A DNA stretch of 64,000 bases from a virus, in IMG/VR virus record IMGVR_UViG_3300042691_029205, positions 1 through 64,000 of that record. One strand, 5' to 3'. Below are positions 25,407-34,136 of this stretch, one piece after another. A program made the position numbers and the translations under genes. Every line of letters starts with the position of its first letter. Positions within the stretch are counted from its first letter, which is position 1. The notes under the pieces were generated by a model. That model was not told the DNA's origin, ran no database searches, and saw only the letters and a list, made by a program, of their open reading frames with translations.

Positions 25407-26045
25407 ATGAATATATATATCCAATGTCGAGACGGAGAAGAGGACTTTTTTAATGTAGCGGCTTATACCGTAATTAAAAATACCAGCAAAGAGGTATCAA
25501 TTTTTAAATTAAATCCAAAAACATTAAGGGAATCCAAATTATTAATCCGACCACAAGACGAGTTAGCCCGTTATTTTATTCCTCATATGCAAAAATATAA
25601 TGGACTAGCTTTATTTTTAGATTGTTATAATTATGTTAATATAGACGTATATGACTTAATAGCTGCCTTTAATACTAAAGCTGCCATTGGAATACCTCAA
25701 AATAATGAGAAACAGCCGTTTTTAGTTTTTAATTGTGAAAATCGACATAATCACGATAAATTATTTCCTAATATGATTAATTCAATGAATTTTAGTCGAA
25801 GGGAATTATATTTCTGGATTCCTCAGAATGATAAATTCTATTTTCATGAAGGCTGGACTAAAGATAGTATAGTATTTAATGATAAAAAAGATGATTATTT
25901 TAGTAATCTATTAAAAGAGTCTAAAGAAGAAAAAACACTCTTTGGTTTAATTAAAAAAGAACGCAAAATAAACTTTACAGAGGTCAATGAACAAACAATT
26001 CCACAAATTACATCGAATCAATGTGGTTGCGGCGGCAAAAAGTAA
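25407..26045 (+). CDS. hypothetical protein with Cys-Gly tail (212 aa)
   Basis: Mixed alpha-beta protein, not recognised, ending in NQCGCGGKK. AAGGAG precedes the ATG at 25407. It lies within the virion module, so it may be structural or an assembly factor. Confidence 0.6.
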   Translation: MNIYIQCRDGEEDFFNVAAYTVIKNTSKEVSIFKLNPKTLRESKLLIRPQDELARYFIPHMQKYNGLALFLDCYNYVNIDVYDLIAAFNTKAAIGIPQNNEKQPFLVFNCENRHNHDKLFPNMINSMNFSRRELYFWIPQNDKFYFHEGWTKDSIVFNDKKDDYFSNLLKESKEEKTLFGLIKKERKINFTEVNEQTIPQITSNQCGCGGKK

Positions 26046-26056
26046 CGGTGTATTAC
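26044..26056 (+). promoter_or_regulatory. AACGGTG-TATTAC motif (candidate late promoter), copy 3
   Basis: AACGGTGTATTAC, 36 bases before the large fibre gene. Confidence 0.55.
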
Positions 26057-26092
26057 ATGGTATGTGGAAATCTACAAATAGAGGAATAAAAC

Positions 26093-28348
26093 GTGAGTAC
26101 ACCATATAGTTATAGTCAAAGAGGCACGTTTGCCAGCGGACCAGCAATCGCTATCAAGGAATTTACCGATGGTAGTGGTAATGCTAGAGTTATGCCACAA
26201 GTATCTCTTTCTTTAGCAACTGGTACAGGCGACTATAATGAAATCCAACAGATAGCCCAAAGTGGTACAAATTGTATCCCTATTGCCTTAGTTGGGGCTG
26301 ACGGAACAGTTATTGATAATTTTAATAATGGAAGTATAAATGCCCTTAATGTAGCTCTTGTGGATGCAACAGGAGGCCAAGTAACTTCTTTCGGTGGCGG
26401 CACTCAATATACAGAAGGAGATTCAGACGCTTCTATTACAGGCGGGGCTATATTATTTGAGGGAACCGGCGATATATTACGAGTTCCATCTAATGATTAT
26501 CCTCTGCCAATCAAATTAATAGACGAAGCTGGTAGCGAAGCTGATATTATTAGCGGTGGTCTTAATGTTAATTTGCAAGATCAATATGGTAATTTAGTAG
26601 ACACAACTGCTTTACCTGGATCTATTAATGCTATTAATGTAGCTATTTTAGACAGTAATGGAGATCAGGTAGATATAACTCAGTATTCTAGAGATGATAC
26701 ACCTGCCCCAATTAAGGGTTTTGCTATATTCCATGAAGGAACTGGTAATGCTATGCATACTGCTTCGGCAGGAACACCATTTCCTATTAAAATTGTTTCT
26801 GATGAAAGCGACCATCCTTATTTTTATGCTAGTGGTGAAACGGTAGATGCTTATAGTAAAGGAGTTTTGATTGGTGGCGGAAATACCGGAGACGGGGTAA
26901 AACTAACTAATGTTATTAATGCTACCACTGAAATAGATACCGCTCAAGCAACCGATCTATACGGAATCGTAACTAATTCGGTTATTCGTTATAGAGACGC
27001 GGATAGCGGCGATTTTACAACCGTTGGTGGAGGTGTAGCGACTCCCGATTATAATAATAGAGGATTATTTGTCCGGCCTATCTTAGGCGATAGGTCAACT
27101 TCTGGTACGTTAGATATGACTGATTCTGCTGCTAATGTGGCTTTTGCTAATATAAATGGATATGCCACAGCAACGGTATCTGTAAGTGGTACATGGACTG
27201 GTACTGTAGCATTTATGGGTAGTGTGGATGGAACTAACTTCTTTGATATTCCTGGTCATACAGTAGGAAAAGGTCATGAATTTATTGAGACTTTTACTGC
27301 TAATGGTGACTACACAATTCCAATTGCAGGTTTAAAAGGATTTAAAACACAAGTTAGAACTACTGGTTCAGGAACAGCTAATGTAAGCAGCAGATTAAGT
27401 TATGCATCTGGTCGTATATATGACCTACCAGATGTAGAGACAACCGGCTCTATAGCTATGAGCAGCACCTCAAATGCAGTTACGATGAGTAATATTCATG
27501 GTGTAGAAAGTGCATTAGTAGAGACTACAGGTACATGGACTGGAACTATTATTTGTGAAGGATCATTAGATAATTCAACTTATTATGCTATTTTTGCAAA
27601 TAATCAAACGGCGGCTGAAACTTCAATAGCCAGCACCTTCACTTCTAACCAATTACGATCTTTAAATATTACAGGTTTTAATTATTTTAGAGTACGTTGT
27701 TCTGTTGTAGGAACAGGTACAGCCAATGTTCGCATTAAATTAGTAGAGAATTCAAAATCATTTTATTTAGACAAAGGTTTACCAACTGGTACTAACTCTA
27801 TAGGTACTGTTGTTACATCAGGTGGAGTTTCTCATGATAGTGCGGATTCTGGACAGCCTGTGAAGATTGGAGGCAAAGCCGTATCTGGAAGACCTACTGC
27901 GGTATCAGCAAGTGATAGAGTTGATGCTTATTACGATTTACATGGATCACAGATGGTTAGAACAGCTAATCAATATCAAGATAATGGTTTTACAGTTAAT
28001 CATGTACCAGCCGCGAATACGCAAGCAACTAAAAACCAAGCTGCTGCGGGTTCTGGTTTATGTAATGTATGCACTGGTATATCTGCCACATGGTCAGCAG
28101 ATGGTACTGCCCCTACAGCGGCTCAAAGATATGTATATCTAAGAGATGGAGCATCTGGTTCTGGTACTATATTATGGGCAGGAACACTATCGTTACCAGC
28201 AACAGCAGGTGCAAGTACAGGTATAGCAATCAGCGGACTTTGGATCAAAGGGACTGCGAACACCTCAATGACTTTAGAGTTTAGTAGTGCGGGCGGGGCT
28301 AATACATACGAGGTAGTAACAATGACAGGTGTTATTGTAGCAGGCTAA
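26093..28348 (+). CDS. large fibre or tail surface protein (751 aa)
   Basis: Very rich in Gly, Thr, Ser, Asn and Ala, with no Cys until near the C-terminus. A domain of about 105 residues occurs twice (near 340-450 and 450-560): each has SGTWTGTVAFMGSVDG or TGTWTGTIICEGSLD followed by NYFRV-type beta strands. This is the arrangement of tail-fibre or host-contact proteins. The start is GTG with GAGG upstream. A candidate late promoter lies 36 bases upstream. Confidence 0.75.
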   Translation: MSTPYSYSQRGTFASGPAIAIKEFTDGSGNARVMPQVSLSLATGTGDYNEIQQIAQSGTNCIPIALVGADGTVIDNFNNGSINALNVALVDATGGQVTSFGGGTQYTEGDSDASITGGAILFEGTGDILRVPSNDYPLPIKLIDEAGSEADIISGGLNVNLQDQYGNLVDTTALPGSINAINVAILDSNGDQVDITQYSRDDTPAPIKGFAIFHEGTGNAMHTASAGTPFPIKIVSDESDHPYFYASGETVDAYSKGVLIGGGNTGDGVKLTNVINATTEIDTAQATDLYGIVTNSVIRYRDADSGDFTTVGGGVATPDYNNRGLFVRPILGDRSTSGTLDMTDSAANVAFANINGYATATVSVSGTWTGTVAFMGSVDGTNFFDIPGHTVGKGHEFIETFTANGDYTIPIAGLKGFKTQVRTTGSGTANVSSRLSYASGRIYDLPDVETTGSIAMSSTSNAVTMSNIHGVESALVETTGTWTGTIICEGSLDNSTYYAIFANNQTAAETSIASTFTSNQLRSLNITGFNYFRVRCSVVGTGTANVRIKLVENSKSFYLDKGLPTGTNSIGTVVTSGGVSHDSADSGQPVKIGGKAVSGRPTAVSASDRVDAYYDLHGSQMVRTANQYQDNGFTVNHVPAANTQATKNQAAAGSGLCNVCTGISATWSADGTAPTAAQRYVYLRDGASGSGTILWAGTLSLPATAGASTGIAISGLWIKGTANTSMTLEFSSAGGANTYEVVTMTGVIVAG

Positions 28349-28383
28349 TTATATTTACTTTTTTGTTTTAAGGAACTTTTATC

Positions 28384-28737
28384 ATGGCTCAGTTTGAAGA
28401 ATTATCAGCAGAACAACAGCAAGCGGTTTTACAGGGTACTTTGTTTATGCGACAAAAGGCTGGTGAGTTTGCTCGCCTAGCTAACTCTATCCAATATTTG
28501 TTAATTGGGGCTGGTAGTGACTATATTACTCAGGCAGTATCCGAATTAGATGATGGTGCTTTGATTCCTCTTTATGATCCAGCATCAGAATTTCGTGGTG
28601 CTACTTATATGAGTAAAGAAAGATATCTACAGCTAAAAGCATTAGCTCAGGATATTGTTGATCTTAATACAGATACTCAACAAGGTATTAAGGCTGCTAC
28701 TGTAGAAGCCGTTGGTCCATTTAGAGTAATTTCTTAA
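28384..28737 (+). CDS. small virion-module protein (117 aa)
   Basis: Helical, begins MAQFEELSAEQQQAVLQGTLFM and includes YDPASEFRGATYMSKERYLQLK. It resembles small tail or connector subunits in composition only. AAGGA precedes the ATG. Located between two surface-type proteins. Confidence 0.6.
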   Translation: MAQFEELSAEQQQAVLQGTLFMRQKAGEFARLANSIQYLLIGAGSDYITQAVSELDDGALIPLYDPASEFRGATYMSKERYLQLKALAQDIVDLNTDTQQGIKAATVEAVGPFRVIS

Positions 28738-28738
28738 T

Positions 28739-29455
28739 ATGCCAATTACTACTATTTTTCAACATACTACTTTTAATAACGCTGAATTAGGCACTATAAG
28801 TAGTACAAATGTTGGAAGCGGCTATACATCTCAATATACCACTGGTACATATGGATCATTATACGCAAATACTAGTGGTAGTTATTCTGGATATATTTCT
28901 AATAATACAGCTAGTCAATCTGGTACAAATGGATGTAGATATAAAATAAATCATACTAATGGTACTAATCCAATTTTATCAATAATATTAAGATATTATT
29001 ATGCTGTTACAGATGATACATTTCATATATATTTTAATTATATAGATAGTTCAAATTTTTATTGCGTACAAATGACAGGATTAAATAGTTCAACTAGATT
29101 TCAAAATTATAGAGTTGATAAATATGTAGCTGGGGTTAGAACACAATTACAATGGCAAGGTAATACTCCATTCGTCGGTAGTACAAATGAATATATTAAA
29201 CTAGACTATGACGGATCAAATATTCGTTTATATCAATCTACAAGTTTAACTTTTGGGGCGGCAACATATACAGATGCAGTTAGTGGATTATCTACTTCTT
29301 CTGGTAGTTTATGTTTAGGAAGTGGTAGGACGGAATATTATAATAATTTTTATTCAACTACACGACATGGAATAAAAGAGATTTACGCTGAAGCAGACGT
29401 AGCCGCTACCTCGACTTACAAAGGTGGTCGAATTATCGGCGGTGGCTTGTTATAA
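28739..29455 (+). CDS. lectin-like virion protein (238 aa)
   Basis: Ser/Tyr/Thr/Asn-rich beta protein; the pattern RYYYAVTDDTFHIYFNYIDS, VDKYVAGVRTQLQW, IKLDYDGSNIRLYQS is like a concanavalin/LamG-type jelly roll that binds sugars. It ends in a Gly-rich tail (RIIGGGLL). It starts two bases after the previous stop and closes the virion operon. Confidence 0.6.
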   Translation: MPITTIFQHTTFNNAELGTISSTNVGSGYTSQYTTGTYGSLYANTSGSYSGYISNNTASQSGTNGCRYKINHTNGTNPILSIILRYYYAVTDDTFHIYFNYIDSSNFYCVQMTGLNSSTRFQNYRVDKYVAGVRTQLQWQGNTPFVGSTNEYIKLDYDGSNIRLYQSTSLTFGAATYTDAVSGLSTSSGSLCLGSGRTEYYNNFYSTTRHGIKEIYAEADVAATSTYKGGRIIGGGLL

Positions 29456-29803
29456 GCAGCCAGCGACGATTGCCAGCGTTTTTTAACTCAGATCGACTCA
29501 AACCACGTTTTCTTATTTTAGGTCGTTTTCCCGCTTTGGAAAAGGCTTGATTTTAAGAAAACAGAAATTGTTTGCGGGTTTCCGTAAAATCCTAAATGTT
29601 TTCACTTTCATACTTGACGATATTTTTGGGAAATAGTAAACTATTGGCATAGGGTTAAGTATCATTCTCTTCTTACAGTAAGATATTAATATTATATATC
29701 TAAGTGTTAACTCTTCCTTAGTATTAAGAATCTGAGTAGAGTATCCAACTGAGTTAAGAACGGTGTAATCTAATATAGATACAACTCACATAAGGAAAAC
29801 TCT
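29456..29803 (+). promoter_or_regulatory. 348-base intergenic regulatory region
   Basis: No convincing gene. Contents: an inverted repeat GTTTTCTTA/TAAGAAAAC at 29507-29515 and 29554-29562; a possible promoter TTGACG-17-TAAACT at 29614-29642; an AT-rich dyad (AGATAT...ATATCT) near 29682-29702; and the AACGGTG motif at 29759. The gap separates the virion operon from the lipoprotein-protease operon. Confidence 0.5.
29759..29771 (+). promoter_or_regulatory. AACGGTG-TAATCT motif (candidate late promoter), copy 4
   Basis: AACGGTGTAATCT, 32 bases before the gene at 29804. Confidence 0.5.
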
Positions 29804-30124
29804 ATGAAACGCCGAATTCTACACAATAGACGAGAAATTGAAGTAAATGACGAAGATTTAGAACAACTAATGGGCGGCTGGATACCTAACTTCTCTAATT
29901 TAACAGACGGTATAAAAAATAAAGTTCTAGCTTACGTTTTAGAAGAAGTAAAGAAAGCTATAGCCGACCCAGCAAACCGCGAAAAATTTAAATTGGTCAT
30001 TATGACCTGGGTTTCTACAAAAGATTTTGGTCCAAAAAGCGAACTAATTAAAGCTCTTTTTCTACCAATGTTGGATGATATCTTGGATGTAATTCTAGAA
30101 TTAGAAGTAAAGCAAGGAGAATAA
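29804..30124 (+). CDS. hypothetical protein (106 aa)
   Basis: Basic N-terminus (MKRRILHNRREIEV), then a helical domain with DPANREKFKLVIMTW. Not recognised. It leads an operon with a lipoprotein and a papain-like protease. Confidence 0.65.
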   Translation: MKRRILHNRREIEVNDEDLEQLMGGWIPNFSNLTDGIKNKVLAYVLEEVKKAIADPANREKFKLVIMTWVSTKDFGPKSELIKALFLPMLDDILDVILELEVKQGE

Positions 30125-30125
30125 T

Positions 30126-30602
30126 ATGTTCAATAAGATAATTAACTACACTTTGGTTGTATCAATGTGTATTATAATTGGTTGTAATTTTCGCCATCAA
30201 GATGATCCTAAACCACCAGTACCTCAACCAGTACCAGTTATTGTTGACGAGACAATAGATCGGGACTTTACAGTTGATGTTAAAGACGAAGTGGTTCCAC
30301 AACCAGACCTACCTAAACCAAATGATGAAGTGGCAGGAAAAATTAAGTCTATAACCGACAACTACTTAGACGAAATAGCTGCCAACTACAGCATCATCTG
30401 TAATCAAGAATTTAAAACAGTTACAGAAGTAATGAATGAACTTACCCGTCTTAATGTGGCTTCTAGGGTTAAGTTTCAAACAGAAATCGGAGCTATACTT
30501 AAATCTAAATTAGCTACTGATGATGATAAATATAACAAGGAAGTCGGAACAAAGGTATTTTTATCGATTTCCAAAGGTATAAACGACGCTAATAAGGAAT
30601 AA
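30126..30602 (+). CDS. lipoprotein (158 aa)
   Basis: A basic start, a hydrophobic stretch and the lipobox IIGC (Cys about 21) mark a signal-peptidase II lipoprotein. A Pro-rich linker (KPPVPQPVPVI) follows, then a helical domain. Small Pro-rich phage lipoproteins include outer spanin subunits, but no matching inner subunit was found next to it. It supports a diderm host. Confidence 0.7.
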   Translation: MFNKIINYTLVVSMCIIIGCNFRHQDDPKPPVPQPVPVIVDETIDRDFTVDVKDEVVPQPDLPKPNDEVAGKIKSITDNYLDEIAANYSIICNQEFKTVTEVMNELTRLNVASRVKFQTEIGAILKSKLATDDDKYNKEVGTKVFLSISKGINDANKE

Positions 30603-30606
30603 TAAT

Positions 30607-31458
30607 ATGTTTCATGCTTTAAAGAAGTTTTTTAATAAACACGGCCATTATGGATTAATTAGAAATCGAAAAGTAGAAGAAGAATTTTGTTCTGCTAATC
30701 CTTATTCTTTTGGCGACGATGTTATTCCTCCAGTTGATATTAATCTTATACCAGTATCAATGGGGATCAATAAGTGGCTTAAAACAGAGAACCAACAACA
30801 GCTTTCAAGTTGTGTTGGGCATGGTAGCACTTCTGCCGCAGAAATTGCCTTCTATCGAGAAACACGGCTTGTAGAACAATTTAATCGTATGTTTGCCTAT
30901 CGTACCGCCCAAATGATAGACGGTATTACAGGTGATCGTGGTGCAATGATCACTGGAGCCGGAAAAGCTAGTATGAAATTCGGTCATTGCTTAGAATCTA
31001 TTTGGCCATATGTTAATCGTTATCAAACTAAATTACCTGCCGAATGTTTTAAAGATGCAGAAAAACGTAAGATTAGAATGTATAAGGCTTTACGGTCTTA
31101 TGATGATGTTCTTCGCTGGCTAGTTCATGGTATTGGTGGTGTTCATATTGGAATTGACTGGAATTCTAGTATGGATAATTATGACTCAAAAGGTCGTATT
31201 ACTAAATATAGTCAAGGTGGCGGCGGTCATGCTTTATGTTTAGGTGACTGGAATAAAGAGTTCCTTGATGATAAAGGTCAACCTTTTATTGAAATGTTTA
31301 ACTCTTGGGGTGTAAATTGGGGTGTTGGTGGTAGAGCTTATATCCATCCAAAAGTAGTTGATTATTGGTGCAAAGCCGAAGTTGTTATAGGATATTCAGA
31401 TATGGATGGTGAAGCTGTAAAGCCTCGTACTTATGACTGGTCAACTTTTTCTATGTAG
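30607..31458 (+). CDS. papain-like cysteine protease (C1 family, 283 aa)
   Basis: LSSCVGHGSTSA places the nucleophile at C69 with Gln65 nearby for the oxyanion hole, GGGGHALCLGDW supplies H208, and NSWGVNWGVGGRAYI supplies N232: the full papain order Cys-His-Asn. There is no signal peptide. Phage-encoded C1 proteases are uncommon; it could process virion proteins, be injected, or trim a peptide tag. It lies two genes upstream of an ATP-grasp ligase. Confidence 0.88.
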   Translation: MFHALKKFFNKHGHYGLIRNRKVEEEFCSANPYSFGDDVIPPVDINLIPVSMGINKWLKTENQQQLSSCVGHGSTSAAEIAFYRETRLVEQFNRMFAYRTAQMIDGITGDRGAMITGAGKASMKFGHCLESIWPYVNRYQTKLPAECFKDAEKRKIRMYKALRSYDDVLRWLVHGIGGVHIGIDWNSSMDNYDSKGRITKYSQGGGGHALCLGDWNKEFLDDKGQPFIEMFNSWGVNWGVGGRAYIHPKVVDYWCKAEVVIGYSDMDGEAVKPRTYDWSTFSM

Positions 31459-31468
31459 GATCATAATC

Positions 31469-31630
31469 ATGAAACAATCTAAATTAAAAGAGACTCAATT
31501 GAGAATGGAACGAAGAAAACAAAGAAGAAAAAGAGCAAATGAATTGAGAAAAAGAGGTATAGTTAGCACTGGTAGTATATCTCTATCTAAAAAAGATGAT
31601 AGACCAGCTTTAATAATTCGTTTTCAATAG
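31469..31630 (+). CDS. small basic protein (53 aa)
   Basis: Extremely Lys/Arg-rich (MERRKQRRKRANELRKRG) then a short beta tail SGSISLSKK...LIIRFQ. Likely nucleic-acid binding. The ATG at 31469 follows AGGA; a longer frame overlapping the protease is rejected. Confidence 0.55.
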   Translation: MKQSKLKETQLRMERRKQRRKRANELRKRGIVSTGSISLSKKDDRPALIIRFQ

Positions 31631-31637
31631 GCGGTCT

Positions 31638-31976
31638 ATGAATCTAAAAGAGTTTGTTACTAAAACATCTGATAATCTGGATGATAGAGGGTTGTGTTCC
31701 AATCCTCTTTTGATTTTGACTATGGTTAGTATTGCTATAAATATAGCTAGATTATGGGTTGAATGTAGAAAAAACAAGTCTGAAATGTATAATATGGCGG
31801 TTAAGCCTAATTTTACACAAAAAATTTTATTGAAACGTGTTATTAAAAATAATTTACGATCTAAGACTATATCTACAAGTCATACCAATACTGTTTATAA
31901 TGCTCTAATTAAAACAGCCGGAAATCTAACAGAGGAAGAGTTTAATAAACTCATTAATAGTATAGATACGGAGTAA
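31638..31976 (+). CDS. hypothetical protein (112 aa)
   Basis: Contains a hydrophobic segment (PLLILTMVSIAINIARLW) that may be a membrane helix, then a basic helical part. Not recognised; precedes the ATP-grasp gene. Confidence 0.6.
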   Translation: MNLKEFVTKTSDNLDDRGLCSNPLLILTMVSIAINIARLWVECRKNKSEMYNMAVKPNFTQKILLKRVIKNNLRSKTISTSHTNTVYNALIKTAGNLTEEEFNKLINSIDTE

Positions 31977-31979
31977 GTT

Positions 31980-32780
31980 ATGCTTAATTTTATTCTGCAA
32001 TCCAATTTAATCGAAAATGAAAACTTTGGATTAGTAGCAGAGAAATTAGGTCATAATATATTACGATATAACGATTTAAGTGAATATCTATCTATAGATA
32101 ACGGTCTTCCAACTTATGTTCGCTGCTCACTAGATCATTATCTTTCTTACTGGCGAAAGAACAGCCCAAATCCTGGTGTTTGTTTTGAAGCCTCCAACTT
32201 TAAATACCTAGAATACCAGCAATACTGGAACGGCTATCTACTTAATAACAATTTCATCGTTTGCCCGATATCTAATTTAACAGAAGAGTGGTATAATGAG
32301 TTTATTCATGGTGATATGTTTATACGGCCTAATTCTGGCTGTAAATCTTTTACTGGCCAAACAATTTTTAAATATAAAGACCTGAAACAAATTATTGATT
32401 TATACCGGCCATTACCAAGCGAACTAGCTATTTTCGCACCGGCTCGTCCAATTAGTAATGAAGCTCGCCTAGTTGTGGGGATTGACAAAGATGAAAAACC
32501 TGTTATACTAGCAGGAAGTATGTATCGTATTGATGGGAATGTTCAAAATGAGCGGATTAATAAGGATAGCCGATACTGGAAGTTCGGCCAAAAGGCGGCT
32601 GAACAAGTCCTAGAGAAGTATGGAAATCCTCCGTCTGAATTGTTTACACTTGATGTTTGTTCTGAAAGATGGCGGGATGAACTATATATAGTTGAACTTA
32701 ACTCTTTTGGATGTGCTGGTTTATATGATTGTGAAATAGAGTCGATTATTCATTTCATGGAAAAACAATGGACAACTTAA
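31980..32780 (+). CDS. ATP-grasp ligase, R2K/DUF4343-like, copy 1 (266 aa)
   Basis: FIRPNSGCKSFTGQ, ELAIFAPARPISNEARLVV, VILAGSMYR and ELFTLDVCSERWRDEL...VELNSFGCAG reproduce the ATP-grasp order: lysine-strand, R-E-x-R core and metal-binding D...E.N. The closest match in the window is the protein at 41746, so the phage has two. R2K-type ATP-grasp enzymes from phages are predicted to form amide bonds on peptides or proteins. It is followed by a GNAT acetyltransferase. Confidence 0.75.
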   Translation: MLNFILQSNLIENENFGLVAEKLGHNILRYNDLSEYLSIDNGLPTYVRCSLDHYLSYWRKNSPNPGVCFEASNFKYLEYQQYWNGYLLNNNFIVCPISNLTEEWYNEFIHGDMFIRPNSGCKSFTGQTIFKYKDLKQIIDLYRPLPSELAIFAPARPISNEARLVVGIDKDEKPVILAGSMYRIDGNVQNERINKDSRYWKFGQKAAEQVLEKYGNPPSELFTLDVCSERWRDELYIVELNSFGCAGLYDCEIESIIHFMEKQWTT

Positions 32781-32839
32781 TTACTTGGATTTTATCTACC
32801 ATTATAGCAACTGAGGACGAGGATAATGAACAAGATTAA
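32768..32839 (+). CDS. possible small peptide (23 aa)
   Basis: MDNLITWILSTIIATEDEDN: a short hydrophobic helix with an acidic tail, overlapping both neighbours. Weak support. Confidence 0.25.
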   Translation: MDNLITWILSTIIATEDEDNEQD

Positions 32840-33293
32840 TTGCTCTGTTAGATGTATGGTTAATAAAGATTTAGAAAAAGTAACAGATATTGAGCACGAA
32901 TCTTCTAATTATGAAAACATCTTAACGGAAGATGAAATTACAGTTTTTCTGCGTCAGAATGATACGGTTGGCCTTGTAGCCGAAGTGGACGAACAAATAG
33001 CTGGTTTTTGTCTTTACCGGCTAAAAACTAACAGTCTTATTGTGTACCGGCTGGTTGTCTCCCCTTATTACCGGCGTTTTAAAATTGGCACGCAAATTGT
33101 TGAAAAACTTAAACAAAAAATGAGTTTTGGCAACCGCACCCACTTGACAATTGCCGTTTCTGAGCGTAATATAGAGGGACAGCTTTTTCTTCGTGCTAAT
33201 GGATTTGTTTGTTACAAGACTAAACCTAATTTTTTTGAAGAAAACGACGCTTACTGTTTTAAATTAGAGGCTAAAAATGCTGTTACCAAGTGA
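32826..33293 (+). CDS. GNAT-family N-acetyltransferase (155 aa)
   Basis: AEVDEQIAGFCLYRLK, SLIVYRLVVSPYYRRFKIGTQ and a later ERNIEGQLFLRANGFV match motifs D, A and B of GNAT enzymes; RRFKIGTQIV is the acetyl-CoA pyrophosphate loop (consensus Q/RxxGxG/A). It resembles RimI, which acetylates protein N-termini. It directly follows an ATP-grasp gene, as RimK/RimI-type modification enzymes might. Confidence 0.78.
   Translation: MNKINCSVRCMVNKDLEKVTDIEHESSNYENILTEDEITVFLRQNDTVGLVAEVDEQIAGFCLYRLKTNSLIVYRLVVSPYYRRFKIGTQIVEKLKQKMSFGNRTHLTIAVSERNIEGQLFLRANGFVCYKTKPNFFEENDAYCFKLEAKNAVTK
33144..33172 (+). promoter_or_regulatory. intragenic sigma-70-type promoter
   Basis: TTGACA, 17-base spacer, TAATAT within the acetyltransferase gene, pointing to the following operon. 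Confidence 0.6.
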
Positions 33294-33465
33294 ATCTACT
33301 GATCGTAAACAGTCTATTGCAATTATTTGCTTTGTTGTGTTTATGTCTATATATGTTATTACTGCCATTACTTGCGACTATAATGTTAAAAAAACGGCCA
33401 TTGAAAAAGGCTATGAGCAAGATAGCAACGGACATTGGGTGAAGAATAAGGAATTCAATAAATAA
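33277..33465 (+). CDS. small single-pass membrane protein (62 aa)
   Basis: One transmembrane helix (about 14-32) followed by KKTAIEKGYEQDSNGHWVKN. The gene at 36029 has the same plan (membrane helix then RKAVQSGFAEYDSQTGIW), so they are related small phage membrane proteins of unknown function. Confidence 0.65.
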   Translation: MLLPSESTDRKQSIAIICFVVFMSIYVITAITCDYNVKKTAIEKGYEQDSNGHWVKNKEFNK

Positions 33466-33483
33466 GGCAGTTTGGTGAAGAAT

Positions 33484-33693
33484 ATGAGTGTCAAAACAGA
33501 TAAAGATATAAAAAATGCTATTTCTAATGAAAGTACATCTCAATCTTTTTTTATTGGTTTTGTGTGGGGTATTATATTCTGTACCATTCCAATAGTTTCA
33601 TGTTATTATAAAATGTCTACGTATAAGTATACAATTTTTAATCTACAAAACAAAGTTCAAAATTTACAACAAGAAATAGACACAAGGAAATAA
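33484..33693 (+). CDS. small membrane protein with coiled coil (69 aa)
   Basis: A membrane helix (FFIGFVWGIIFCTIPIVSCYY) and a C-terminal coiled coil (FNLQNKVQNLQQEIDT). This layout can serve as an inner-membrane spanin but is not specific. The start could also be GTG at 33475. Confidence 0.55.
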   Translation: MSVKTDKDIKNAISNESTSQSFFIGFVWGIIFCTIPIVSCYYKMSTYKYTIFNLQNKVQNLQQEIDTRK

Positions 33694-33696
33694 TAA

Positions 33697-34134
33697 ATGA
33701 AGCCGTTTGGTTATTCACTCTTGATCGACATGTATGAATGCTGTCGATATGCTCTAGACGACTTAGATTTACATTACAGACTTCTAGAAGAACTTCCACA
33801 TAGACTTGGTATGAAGTTAATGACTCAACCAGTAGTTTGTCACGGTTTAGTTGAATTTTCGCCCTATCCTTATAAAGACTGTAACGGTAATCTTGAGTAT
33901 TTTAGACGCGATATCTACTTAGACAAGGCGGGCTGTAGCGGCTGGGTCGGATTAATAACCAGCGGAATTCAGGTTCATTCTTGTGTTCCCACAAATTTCT
34001 CTACGATAGATATTTATTCCTGTAATGATTTTCGTGAACTAATTCCTGGTATCAAAGATTTTCTACGATCTAGATTTAAATTTGAGTCATATGAAGAGAA
34101 CCTAGTAGTTCGCGGCACAAAATATAAAGGATAA
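33697..34134 (+). CDS. S-adenosylmethionine decarboxylase-like protein, active site altered (145 aa)
   Basis: LLIDMYECC near the start and CSGWVGLITSGIQVHSC followed by STIDIYSCNDF and a final IKDFLRSRFK match the SpeD core strands (consensus GVSG...ESHxSIHTWPE...DxFTC). The Ser that is cleaved to make pyruvoyl sits in an ESH motif in true enzymes; here the place reads ITSGIQVH, so normal self-processing is doubtful. Phage SpeD relatives with new activities are known. AAGGA precedes the ATG. Confidence 0.6.
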   Translation: MKPFGYSLLIDMYECCRYALDDLDLHYRLLEELPHRLGMKLMTQPVVCHGLVEFSPYPYKDCNGNLEYFRRDIYLDKAGCSGWVGLITSGIQVHSCVPTNFSTIDIYSCNDFRELIPGIKDFLRSRFKFESYEENLVVRGTKYKG

Positions 34135-34136
34135 TC

